Assembly (NCBI GenBank): GCA_031260965.1
Contig: JAISKK010000101.1
Coordinates: 1-47,550, forward strand
Source of the DNA: Desulfovibrio sp.
GTDB taxonomy: Bacteria; Desulfobacterota; Desulfovibrionia; Desulfovibrionales; Desulfovibrionaceae
Direction of reading: 5' to 3'
Length of the DNA stretch: 47,550 bases
Positions 7,605 through 15,517 of this stretch are shown here, one piece after another; position 1 is the first letter of the stretch, and every line of letters begins with the position of its first letter. The notes below the pieces were generated by a model, which searched no databases, was not told the origin of the DNA, and saw nothing but the letters and a program-made list of their open reading frames with translations. The position numbers and the translations under genes were made by a program.

Positions 7605-9174
7605 AAAGATCCTGCGGACGGCCATCTCTTTGCTGGCAGCGCTTTTTGTGATGGCTGCGGGTCTGGAGGCTCAGGCCGCCGACCCGCCGGGTGGAGTCAA
7701 ACAGTTCGGCCCCAAGGACGATTACGTCATTTTTGCTTCCGGCGGCATTTCCGGAACTTTGCAGGTTATCGGCCTGCCCAGTTTGCAGACCATCAAACTG
7801 ATCCCGGTAGGCGTGGACACCCATGAACCGGTTTTTTCCGGTTCCAACCAGCCGGGCACCAACGGAACCCCTGACGGCAAGTATGTCTTTATAAACGACA
7901 AGGGCGACTCCGCCGTCGGGATTGTGGACATCGCCACCCAGGAATTGATCCGCAAGATCAATATCCCCGCTCCCTTCGGACCGCACCACATCGCCCTTAC
8001 CCCGGACGGGAAAACCCTGTTCGCCACAGGTGAGCTGTCCGGCAAAATGGCCAAAATCGACATTGCCAGCGGCAAAGTCGAGGTCATCGACGTTTCCGAC
8101 GGTCAGGAGTCCGCCCCGGACTATCTGCTGGTCACGCATGACGGCAAGTATTGTCTTGCTACCGACTATTATCGTTCCGGCGTCCATGTGATCGAAGTGG
8201 ACAGCTTCAAACGGACCAAGTTCATTCCCGCCGGCAAAAATCCGCACGGCATAGACCTGACCATGGACGGAAAACTGGCTTTTGTCGCCGGCAAACTCTC
8301 CGGGAATATAGTGGTCATCGACGTCGGCAAACTGGAAATAGTCAAGGAAATAGATCTGACGCCCGCCGTCCCCGGTTTCAACAAGAGCCCGGCCCCCGGT
8401 CCTCTGCACACTGTTTTTACCAATGACGGGAAATGGGCCTATACGACCCTCTTTGTCGATAACGCCGTGGCCAAAATTGATCTCGGCAAGATGGAAATGG
8501 TGAAAAAGATCCCCGTCCATTACCGGCCGGGTCACCTGCAAATCACGCCGGACAGCAAATACATCACCGTCTGGAACAAATACTCCACAGGGCTTTTCGC
8601 GGGTTCCATCTCCAACCAGGACCCGACCAATGTTGAGTTGATCGACCTGGCCAAGGATGAAGTGATCGGCAGGGCCCCGACCGTGCCGGAACCGCACAAC
8701 GCCAAGATCATCAAGGCTGACGCCGTTCTGGGCTATATGCACGCCAATCTGCCGAAGGAAGGACATCCTTCCATTTATGCCCCGCATAAAGACCCCAATG
8801 TGGTGGCCAGACTGGTTCCCGAAGACAAGGGCGCGCCCGGCATTACCAAAACCAGCGACGGCGTGGTGGAAATTCGCATTCAGGAATTCAGTTACGGCTT
8901 CAAGCCTGAGACTATTAATGTGAAGAAAGGCGACAAGGTGCGCTTTATTCTGACCAATATCGACAAGGCTACGGGACTGACCAATGACCCCGCGCCTGTG
9001 CACGGCTTCATCATCAACGAATATGGTCTGCAGACCAACTGGGGCGTTCCCCAGGGCAAGTCGGTCATTTTTGAATTTTCCGCCGACAACGTCGGAAAAT
9101 TCGCCATGTTCTGCTCTTACTTCTGCGGACCGCTGCATCTGGAAATGCGCGGCTGGTTTGTTGTTGAAGCATAA
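7594..9174 (+). CDS. nosZ: Divergent nitrous oxide reductase (beta-propeller plus CuA cupredoxin)
   Basis: The 526-residue precursor has a Sec signal peptide cut after AQA (~28). A seven-bladed propeller with YVTN/lactonase-like repeats follows (~35-400), then a cupredoxin domain (~425-526). Seven His sit where CuZ ligands are expected: H77, H131-H132, H218, H272, H314 and H368, with spacings close to canonical NosZ except for one shorter gap. The cupredoxin has a CuA site: H470, C507, C511, H515 and M518 in CSYFCGPLHLEM. The predicted reaction is N2O to N2 in the periplasm. It is about 100 residues shorter than usual NosZ and lacks a Tat signal. It best fits the lactonase-type N2O reductase group recently reported, from memory. 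The ATG at 7594 is favoured by GGAG seven bases upstream; 7573 and 7588 are poorer. Confidence 0.8.
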   Translation: MKDKKILRTAISLLAALFVMAAGLEAQAADPPGGVKQFGPKDDYVIFASGGISGTLQVIGLPSLQTIKLIPVGVDTHEPVFSGSNQPGTNGTPDGKYVFINDKGDSAVGIVDIATQELIRKINIPAPFGPHHIALTPDGKTLFATGELSGKMAKIDIASGKVEVIDVSDGQESAPDYLLVTHDGKYCLATDYYRSGVHVIEVDSFKRTKFIPAGKNPHGIDLTMDGKLAFVAGKLSGNIVVIDVGKLEIVKEIDLTPAVPGFNKSPAPGPLHTVFTNDGKWAYTTLFVDNAVAKIDLGKMEMVKKIPVHYRPGHLQITPDSKYITVWNKYSTGLFAGSISNQDPTNVELIDLAKDEVIGRAPTVPEPHNAKIIKADAVLGYMHANLPKEGHPSIYAPHKDPNVVARLVPEDKGAPGITKTSDGVVEIRIQEFSYGFKPETINVKKGDKVRFILTNIDKATGLTNDPAPVHGFIINEYGLQTNWGVPQGKSVIFEFSADNVGKFAMFCSYFCGPLHLEMRGWFVVEA

Positions 9175-10324
9175 TTCCGCTTCAAGGGATCAAGCGGAGG
9201 GAGCGCGTAGCGCTCCCTCCCGGGGGCTCTTCACCCCGCCGGCGCCCAAATGGGCGAACTGGCTCTATCGTCTTGGCGGAGTGACCTTTCTTTTTTGCCT
9301 GCTGCAGGTTCTGTCGGGCATTTATCTGGCTTTCTTTTTCCAGCCCACACCGGCGGACGCCTGGACGAGCCTCGAATTTATTGAAAAAAGCGTCCCTCTG
9401 GGAAAATTCTCCCACTCCCTCCACCGCTGGGGCGCCTTTGCCGTAATGTCTTTTCTGATCCTGCACCTTTTGCGCTATATCTGGCTTGGCGCTTACCGCA
9501 CGGCTGCAAAGGCGGTCTGGATCAGCGGCATTTTTCTGCTGCTGACCCTTGCGGCTTTTATTGTGAGCGGCTATTTGCTGCCCTGGGACTTCAGGGCCTA
9601 CTGGACGGTCAAGACCGTCGGCAACTGGCTCGACCATTTGCCTTTTTTTGCGGACACCCTGCGCTGGCTCCTGTTTACGGATACGCCTGGCGGCGTTGTG
9701 CCGGTGAACAGATGGTTTGCCCTGCATACGCTTGTGCTGCCTCTTTTGACGGCTGTAATTGTCGCCGTTCATTTTTGGAACGCGCGGGCGCGCGGAATCT
9801 TCGGGCCGGCGCAAAGAGCGCGGGCCATCCTCACGCTTGCGGGCGCGACGCTGCTGCTTGCGGGACTCGCGGCTTTCGGGACGCAGGAGCACAATATAGC
9901 CGATCCCATCACCACCTCTTCTGTGCCCCAGCCGGACTGGCTTTATATGATGTTCTTCCAGGTGACGCGCTATTTCCAGGATGGTCTGGAAATGGTCGGC
10001 GTCTTCTGGATCCCCGCAGGCATCGTGCTTGGCCTCTTCCTGCTTCTGTTTGTCGATCTTCGCAAAGACCGGCTCAAATGGACGATCTTCTCTTTGAGCG
10101 CGGCCGCTGTTCTGCTTTTGTGCATCGTCACTTATCACACTTGCAGCACCAGTCCCATATGGAGCTGCGCGAGTTGCCACAAAAAGAGTTTCGGCCAGGC
10201 CTTTGCCACCGCCCCGAGGAATCTGGGCGCTTTTTCAAACCGCTATGACAATAAATGGTTGGCTCTGCATTACCGTTATCCGCAATATTTCTGGATGATG
10301 GACGCTGAAGTGCCTGGCTGGTAA
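9164..10324 (+). CDS. Full-length cytochrome b with a C-terminal heme-c tail
   Basis: The product has about eight membrane helices. Heme b ligands (numbered from TTG 9164) are H87/H101 (LHRWGAF...ILHLLRY) and H188/H203 (ALHTLVL...AVHFW). It has PWDFRAYW, a PDWLYMMFFQ variant of PEWY, and a single heme-c site CASCH near C335 at the periplasmic end. It thus fuses cytochrome b, subunit IV and a cytochrome c. Its place right after nosZ suggests a dedicated quinol-to-reductase electron path. The start is uncertain: the frame is open from 8984 inside nosZ, but no ATG with a ribosome binding site lies near the expected N-terminus. TTG 9158-9164 and GTG 9281 are the options, and a strong hairpin (9196-9220) lies in between. 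Confidence 0.8.
   Translation: MKHNSASRDQAEGARSAPSRGLFTPPAPKWANWLYRLGGVTFLFCLLQVLSGIYLAFFFQPTPADAWTSLEFIEKSVPLGKFSHSLHRWGAFAVMSFLILHLLRYIWLGAYRTAAKAVWISGIFLLLTLAAFIVSGYLLPWDFRAYWTVKTVGNWLDHLPFFADTLRWLLFTDTPGGVVPVNRWFALHTLVLPLLTAVIVAVHFWNARARGIFGPAQRARAILTLAGATLLLAGLAAFGTQEHNIADPITTSSVPQPDWLYMMFFQVTRYFQDGLEMVGVFWIPAGIVLGLFLLLFVDLRKDRLKWTIFSLSAAAVLLLCIVTYHTCSTSPIWSCASCHKKSFGQAFATAPRNLGAFSNRYDNKWLALHYRYPQYFWMMDAEVPGW
9196..9220 (+). other. 11-bp perfect hairpin after the NosZ-like gene
   Basis: GGAGGGAGCGC and GCGCTCCCTCC flank the three-base loop GTA, 22 bases after the nosZ stop. No T run follows, so it is more likely an mRNA-stabilising or attenuating element than a full terminator. It overlaps the ambiguous start region of the downstream cytochrome b gene. 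Confidence 0.65.
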
Positions 10325-10371
10325 GTTATTTTACGCAGCAAAAACAAACCTCACGCGTAGGGAGCTTGAAA

Positions 10372-10809
10372 ATGAGTTGGTCAGGAAGAAAATGCCTTTT
10401 CGCCCTTTTGGGTCTTATCTGCTTGTCTTTCGCCAATTTTCCGGCCGGACCCGCTTTTTCGGCGTCGAATGCCGGGAACGTCCCGGAACTGGCAGTGGAA
10501 AAGCAATCTCCGGAATATATCTGGGTCTTGAGAACTCCGGGCAAAGCCGGTGTGGTTCAGGTCATCCTGACCCTGCGCGACGCGGCGGGCAAGACAGTGA
10601 AAGGACGTCGGGTGACGGGCGAGGTATTGATGCCGACAATGCCCATGCCCGGCTATCCCCTGGAACTGGAATTTCAGGAAGCGGAAGATGGAAAATATGC
10701 CGCGCTGGTCCAGTACGGGCATGGCGGTTACTGGCAGATCAAGGCCAGGTTCAAAGATGACAAGGACCAACTGTTCCAGCAGGTATTTGATCTTGACATA
10801 AAAGACTAA
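10372..10809 (+). CDS. Exported YtkA/FixH-like protein
   Basis: The 145-residue protein has a signal peptide (MSWSGRKCLFALLGLICLS...) and a beta-sandwich domain of the YtkA/FixH type: GEVLMPTMPMPGYPLELEF followed by DGKYAALVQYGHGGYWQIKARF. The Met-rich MPTMPMPG segment and Gly-His are typical of this group, whose members often sit in copper-enzyme or cytochrome oxidase assembly operons. A periplasmic copper delivery or assembly role for the reductase is inference from position. ATG 10372 is chosen because GGGAG lies upstream at a good distance; the TTG at 10366 is less likely. Confidence 0.75.
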   Translation: MSWSGRKCLFALLGLICLSFANFPAGPAFSASNAGNVPELAVEKQSPEYIWVLRTPGKAGVVQVILTLRDAAGKTVKGRRVTGEVLMPTMPMPGYPLELEFQEAEDGKYAALVQYGHGGYWQIKARFKDDKDQLFQQVFDLDIKD

Positions 10810-10828
10810 CTGAATAAGGCTGAACACA

Positions 10829-12037
10829 ATGCGGCAGATCTTTTATCTGGTCAGACAAAACCTGAAACGCAAGCCTTTCCGCGCCTGGATGATGATCGGC
10901 GGAATTGTTCTGGCTTGCGCTACGCTTTTTGTGGCGGCCATACTCTCCAGAGGGATTCAATCCACCCTGCAAACCGCCCGGGAACGCCTTGGGGCCGACA
11001 TTGTGGTCGTGCCGGCCGATGCCCGGGAAGAAGCGCTGTCGGCGTTGATTTCAGGCAGTCCCACCAGCTTTTTTATGCCCTCATCCCTGGAAGAAAAAGT
11101 GCGTACGGCGCCGGGAGTGCAGCAGACCTGTTCACAAGTTTATCTGCGCAGTCTGGACGCGGCCTGCTGCGTGGCCCAGGTGGCCCTGGTCGGTTATGAC
11201 CCTGTACGGGATTTTACCATCAATCCCTGGGTCTTGCAAAAAACCAGCGAACCTTTGCAAGCTAACCAGCTCGTTGTCGGGGCCAAGGTCATTTCGGCTT
11301 TGGTCGGCACCCCCGCGAAGGCTATCGGGCAACGCCTGATGTTTATGGGTAAACCTTTCAGCGTAGCCACGATTTTGGAGCCCACGGGACTGGGAACGGA
11401 TTATACGGTATTTCTGCACATGGATATGGCCTATCAAATGACGCAGGGTTCGCCGCTTTATCCCGTGCCTGTAAAAAAAGACCAGATCTCGACCATTCTG
11501 ATCAAAGTTGCCGACGGGATGGCTCCGGAGACCGTAGCGGCAAATATTGAAAAAAATATTCCGGAGCTCAAAGCTTTGACGTCCAACCAGCTTACCCGCT
11601 CTTTCAGCCGGCAGTTGCAGGATCTGGTTGACGTCCTCTTTGTGGCCGGGGGACTTTTCAGCCTGCTGGCCCTTGTTCTGGTTGGCAACCTCTTTGCCTT
11701 GTCGGTGCGGCAGCGCATGCGGGAGCTTGGCTTGTTCCGGGCCATGGGGGCAAGGCGGAGTGTGATTTTTCAGTTAATTATCCTTGAAGCGCTTTGCATC
11801 GCCGGAGCGGGCGGATTGCTCGGCGTGCTGATCGGCTTTTCCGTGATCTGGTTCGGCAAAGACATTATTACGGAGATGATCGGCAACATGTATATGTGGC
11901 CGGGCAACCCCTATTTCTTGAAAGCCGTTTTGCTGACCATGGCTGCGGCTCTTGTGACGGGAATACTGGGCGGTCTTTATCCGGCCTGCCGCATCAGCAG
12001 TCTGGAACCTTATGAAGCCATCAGAAAAGGAGAATGA
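10829..12037 (+). CDS. FtsX/MacB-type ABC permease (first of two)
   Basis: The 402-residue protein has one N-terminal helix (WMMIGGIVLACATLFVAAILS), a periplasmic MacB_PCD-like domain, and three C-terminal FtsX helices beginning near residue 265, ending with LEPYEAIRKGE, the usual tail of this family. The periplasmic part contains the Cys cluster DAACCVAQV. Such permeases pair with LolD/MacB-type ATPases as mechanotransmitters instead of carrying solutes through a channel. The ATPase gene follows six bases later and a second permease lies 2.3 kb downstream. In this operon it may take the place of NosY in copper-site maturation; that is inference. Confidence 0.88.
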   Translation: MRQIFYLVRQNLKRKPFRAWMMIGGIVLACATLFVAAILSRGIQSTLQTARERLGADIVVVPADAREEALSALISGSPTSFFMPSSLEEKVRTAPGVQQTCSQVYLRSLDAACCVAQVALVGYDPVRDFTINPWVLQKTSEPLQANQLVVGAKVISALVGTPAKAIGQRLMFMGKPFSVATILEPTGLGTDYTVFLHMDMAYQMTQGSPLYPVPVKKDQISTILIKVADGMAPETVAANIEKNIPELKALTSNQLTRSFSRQLQDLVDVLFVAGGLFSLLALVLVGNLFALSVRQRMRELGLFRAMGARRSVIFQLIILEALCIAGAGGLLGVLIGFSVIWFGKDIITEMIGNMYMWPGNPYFLKAVLLTMAAALVTGILGGLYPACRISSLEPYEAIRKGE

Positions 12038-12043
12038 GCCGCG

Positions 12044-12757
12044 ATGATACAAGTGGAAGCTCTCAGCAAAGATTATAAAAGCGTGAGAGTGTTGCAGGGG
12101 ATAAACTGGGCAATTGAGGACGGCGCATTTGTCATTGTCACCGGACGTTCCGGCGGAGGAAAAACAACCCTGCTCAGCATTGTGGGCGGTTTGACCAGAC
12201 CGGACGCAGGCCGGGTGCTTATTGACGATACCGATATCTGGCAACTGTCCGAGCCTGATCTGGCGGCCCTGCGCAATGAAAAGCTCGGTTTTGTTTTTCA
12301 GTTCCCCAGCCTGATTCCGACCCTGAGTGTACTGGATAACGTCCTTTTGCCCATTGCCTTCGGAGACAAAAGCCCCAACCTTGAAGACCTGAAATTCGCT
12401 ACTTCGCTTCTGGAAATGGTCGGGATAAGCGGTAAAGACGGTCAGTATCCCGCCCAGCTTTCCGGAGGGCAACAACGCCGGGCGGCAATAGCCAGGGCGA
12501 TGATCAAGCGTCCTGCGATTATTCTGGCTGACGAGCCGACGGGTGATCTGGACGAAAAAACCGAAGCGGAAATAATGGACCTTTTTCAGAGCATCAACGG
12601 GCAGGGGACAACAATCGTCATGGTGACTCACGCCCTGGATTACGCCAAAATCGGTAAAACCTACACCTTGAAAGACAGTCACTTATTCCCGTACGAAGAC
12701 AGTGAAGCGTCTCCCCGGGACCTGACGCGGGGAGGGGAATTGCGACATGACGCTTAA
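12044..12757 (+). CDS. LolD/MacB-type ABC ATPase
   Basis: The 237-residue nucleotide-binding subunit has Walker [10 protein letters not shown], a Q-loop in [11 protein letters not shown], the signature [15 protein letters not shown], and Walker [14 protein letters not shown] followed by the H-loop VTHALD. It is closest in pattern to LolD, MacB and FtsE. It sits between FtsX-type permease genes and overlaps the next gene by 11 bases. It should power the two permeases as a heterodimeric transporter. Context suggests work on the periplasmic reductase or its metal centre, as NosF does in standard nos clusters. Confidence 0.92.
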   Translation: MIQVEALSKDYKSVRVLQGINWAIEDGAFVIVTGRSGGGKTTLLSIVGGLTRPDAGRVLIDDTDIWQLSEPDLAALRNEKLGFVFQFPSLIPTLSVLDNVLLPIAFGDKSPNLEDLKFATSLLEMVGISGKDGQYPAQLSGGQQRRAAIARAMIKRPAIILADEPTGDLDEKTEAEIMDLFQSINGQGTTIVMVTHALDYAKIGKTYTLKDSHLFPYEDSEASPRDLTRGGELRHDA

Positions 12758-13148
12758 AAAAAAGATCGCCTTGTCGGTAAGCGCCTTGCTCCTCATTGGA
12801 ATCGGGATTACGGCGGGACAATATTACTTTTATAATATAAAACTGCCGGATATTTCTCCCCGTCAGGTGGTCGAGCAGTATTTCGCGGCCGTGAAAGAGG
12901 GCGATTATAAAAAAGCCTATGCTTTCGTAAGTCTTAAATACTATCACGAATCTTACAACCAGTTTATCGACAGGGTTGTGATGTACTCGCCCGAGATGCG
13001 CCTGGAAGTGACAAAAGAAAGCATGGAAGATGATAAAGCCGTTGTTGACGCGAGTGTTGTCGTCCCTTTGCAGTTCGGTTCCTATACGGCAGATTCACGT
13101 ATGGATCTGGTCCGCGATAAACGAGAATGGAAGATCATCCACCCCTAA
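12747..13148 (+). CDS. Membrane-anchored NTF2-like (DUF4878-type) protein
   Basis: The 133-residue protein starts with KKK and one hydrophobic helix (IALSVSALLLIGIGITAG), so it is anchored and faces the periplasm. The rest (RQVVEQYFAAVKEGDYKKAYAFVS ... REWKIIHP) matches the small cone-shaped NTF2-like fold common in exported proteins of unknown function. There are no catalytic residues or metal ligands to point to. The ATG lies within the end of the ATPase gene. It is a probable accessory part of the ABC module. Confidence 0.65.
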   Translation: MTLKKKIALSVSALLLIGIGITAGQYYFYNIKLPDISPRQVVEQYFAAVKEGDYKKAYAFVSLKYYHESYNQFIDRVVMYSPEMRLEVTKESMEDDKAVVDASVVVPLQFGSYTADSRMDLVRDKREWKIIHP

Positions 13149-13167
13149 CCCGCGTGATGTTAATAAA

Positions 13168-14334
13168 ATGAGCAGAATATTCAGTTTGGCCCTGCTTTTT
13201 GTTTTTTGCGGATTTGCCCTTGTGCCGGCTGGGGCCGGGGAAAACACCTGGGATAAAATCGCCCTGGACAAAACGCATATTGTTTCTTTGATCAGCGATC
13301 CCGCGCGTCCTGCCACCCTCTATGCCGTCACCCCTTCGGGTCTGCAAAAGAGCCTGGACAGCGGGGCGAACTGGAATGTCATCGGCCAAAGTCTGCCCCT
13401 GGATATGCCTGCAAGTTGTGTGGTGGTGAACCCTCTGAACAGCAAGGAATTGTATGTGGGTTATGACGGTCAGGGCATCTTCAAAAGTTCCGACTCCGGC
13501 GGCACCTGGCGATCCGTCAACGCTGGACTGCCCAGCCTGAATGTCCGCTGCATTGTCATAAGCCCCAAAGACACCAATCTGATATACGCAGGAATAATGG
13601 GAGGCGTGGCGATCAGCACCAGCGCCGGCAAATCCTGGCACATGGCCTCGGGGTTCAAGCGCGCGGTCAACGTCAACGCCATTGTCATCGATCCGAAGAA
13701 CCCCCAGTATCTGTATGCGGGCACGGGCGGAGCCGGAGTTTTTAAAAGCGGCAACGGCGGGGTTTCCTGGACGGACGTCAATCAGGGTTTAAGCAGCCTG
13801 AGTATTCTCGCCCTGCATATTGATCCGGAAAATCCCGACATCGTGCTGGCCGGGGCCTATCACCCGGCAACGCCGAGCGATTTTTACGTCGGCGTCGCCA
13901 ACGGGGGCGTCTTTCAGACTCTGGACGGAGGCAGGACCTGGAAAGAAACCAGCCTGCTCACGGTAACGATTTTTTCTTTTGCCTCGGATCCTCTTTACCC
14001 GGACCTTGTCTACACCGGGGCCTGGGGCGGGGCTTACCGCAGCCTGGACAAGGGCACGACCTGGGTGGACCTGAATACCGGTCTGGACAATGCCTTTATG
14101 CACACGATGTATCTTAAGCCCACAAAGCCGCCCCTGCTTCTCGCCGGCACGACTTTCGGTCTTTTGTCTTACACGGACAAAGATCTGGAAAAATTGCAGC
14201 CCCAGAAGGGCGGCGAGACCCCCTTTGTATGGTACGCGGCCGCAGGCGTGGGCGCAGCGTTGCTGATAGTATCGTTTTGTTTTTGGCGGAAAAGAAGAAG
14301 AGCCGCGCGGAACCCGGAACGCTCCGTCTGGTAA
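13168..14334 (+). CDS. Asp-box (BNR) beta-propeller protein with C-terminal membrane anchor
   Basis: The 388-residue protein has a signal peptide and at least six Asp-box type repeats, such as KSLDSGANW, KSSDSGGTW, KSGNGGVSW, QTLDGGRTW and RSLDKGTTW, spaced about 45-60 residues apart as in sialidase/YCF48/sortilin propellers. A C-terminal helix (AAAGVGAALLIVSFCFW) and RKRRR tail anchor it with the propeller outside. It sits between the ATPase/NTF2 genes and a second permease, the place a NosD-like periplasmic assembly factor would occupy. NosD, however, is a right-handed beta-helix, so this would be an analogue, not a homologue. ATG 13168 begins a good signal peptide; the longer frame from 13030 overlaps the previous gene. 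Confidence 0.75.
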   Translation: MSRIFSLALLFVFCGFALVPAGAGENTWDKIALDKTHIVSLISDPARPATLYAVTPSGLQKSLDSGANWNVIGQSLPLDMPASCVVVNPLNSKELYVGYDGQGIFKSSDSGGTWRSVNAGLPSLNVRCIVISPKDTNLIYAGIMGGVAISTSAGKSWHMASGFKRAVNVNAIVIDPKNPQYLYAGTGGAGVFKSGNGGVSWTDVNQGLSSLSILALHIDPENPDIVLAGAYHPATPSDFYVGVANGGVFQTLDGGRTWKETSLLTVTIFSFASDPLYPDLVYTGAWGGAYRSLDKGTTWVDLNTGLDNAFMHTMYLKPTKPPLLLAGTTFGLLSYTDKDLEKLQPQKGGETPFVWYAAAGVGAALLIVSFCFWRKRRRAARNPERSVW

Positions 14335-14359
14335 AAATATTTAAAAAAAGACTGTCCTC

Positions 14360-15499
14360 ATGTGGAATTTGGCGTTGAAAAATTGCAAAGGTCACAAGGC
14401 ATACAATGCCATTATTGTGTTCGCCGTTGCCCTGGCTGTCGCCATGTCTTTTGTCGCCGCTTTTATGAGTGGGGGCATCCAGAAGGAACTTGAAAACACG
14501 CGTCGTTTGCAGGAACCGGATCTGGCCCTTGTTCCCGGCGGGACAAAAGAAAAGGGGAATATTTATCTGACCAAGGGACCGCCGGCCCTGGGCGCGGTCG
14601 CCGCCGACGCGGCTTCGGAAATACGGGGTTTTGCCGGAATTGAGGCTGTGACCAGCCAAAAATACCTGGGGAAGTTTTCCATAGGGAATGTTCAGGCGAC
14701 GCTTATCAGTTATGAGCCGGAAACGGACTTTGTCGTTGCACCCTGGCTGGAAAAGAAAAACTTGAAGGAAATTCAGGGGCGCTCCGACAAAATTGTGCTG
14801 GGAGCGCGGGTAGCGGTGGGAAAGCTTCCCGGCGACAGCCTGCAATTGAACGGCAAGGATTTTCTCATTTCCGGCCGTCTGCGGGAAAGCGGCGCTTTTC
14901 TGGATAGCGCGGTCTTTTTCCCTGTGGCCGGAACCCGGATTGAGGATCCGTCCTGGATTTTGCTCCGGCTGACGCAAGGGGTATTTCTGGATGCCATGGT
15001 CAACAGGATTGAGGCGAATATTCCCCGGGTCGAAGTAATTACCCGTCCGGAAATGCTTAAAACCATAAATGACCAGTTGCACGGCCTTGTGCGGGGCGGC
15101 AGCTTCGGCACGGCGGCTATACTGGTGGCAGTCGGCGCGCTGTTGATTACAGTCGCCATATTTGCCTTGATGATCCATGAACGCAGGCGGGAATTCGGCT
15201 TGCTGAAGGCCATGGGGGCCGGAAACAGCTTCGTCTTCAAGCTGATCGTCAAGGAATCCGTCCTGCTGGGCGGACTGGGTGGAATAATTGGCCTTGGGCT
15301 TGCGGTCTTCTGGCTGTTGCTGAGCGGCGCCGGGCTGGCCTTTGGCGAATTATCCGCCCTGTCTTTTACCGGCTTCATTCTGTTTCGGATGTTCATGACC
15401 CTGGCCCGGACAGTCGGAGTTTGCATGCTGGCGGCTCTTTTCCCTGCGCTGCTTGCGGCCAGGCTGGAGCCCTATGCGGCTATTCGCGGCGGCGAATAG
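14360..15499 (+). CDS. FtsX/MacB-type ABC permease (second of two)
   Basis: The 379-residue permease has the same plan as the one at 10829: N-terminal helix (AYNAIIVFAVALAVAMSFVAAFMSG), periplasmic domain, three C-terminal helices and the tail LEPYAAIRGGE. It differs enough in sequence that the two probably form a heterodimer with the single ATPase. It is the last gene of the plus-strand operon; 18 bases separate it from the convergent polyferredoxin gene. I see no clear terminator in that gap. Confidence 0.87.
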   Translation: MWNLALKNCKGHKAYNAIIVFAVALAVAMSFVAAFMSGGIQKELENTRRLQEPDLALVPGGTKEKGNIYLTKGPPALGAVAADAASEIRGFAGIEAVTSQKYLGKFSIGNVQATLISYEPETDFVVAPWLEKKNLKEIQGRSDKIVLGARVAVGKLPGDSLQLNGKDFLISGRLRESGAFLDSAVFFPVAGTRIEDPSWILLRLTQGVFLDAMVNRIEANIPRVEVITRPEMLKTINDQLHGLVRGGSFGTAAILVAVGALLITVAIFALMIHERRREFGLLKAMGAGNSFVFKLIVKESVLLGGLGGIIGLGLAVFWLLLSGAGLAFGELSALSFTGFILFRMFMTLARTVGVCMLAALFPALLAARLEPYAAIRGGE

Positions 15500-15517
15500 G
15501 GAGTGGTTCTTTTGCCG

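Noticed and set aside
7579-9138. 519-codon minus-strand open frame opposite the NosZ-like gene
   Set aside because: Antisense shadow of a GC-rich gene with full CuZ/CuA motifs; no start signal or family match.
13030-13167. Longer N-terminus for the Asp-box propeller protein
   Set aside because: It would overlap the NTF2-like gene and bury the obvious signal peptide that begins at 13168.
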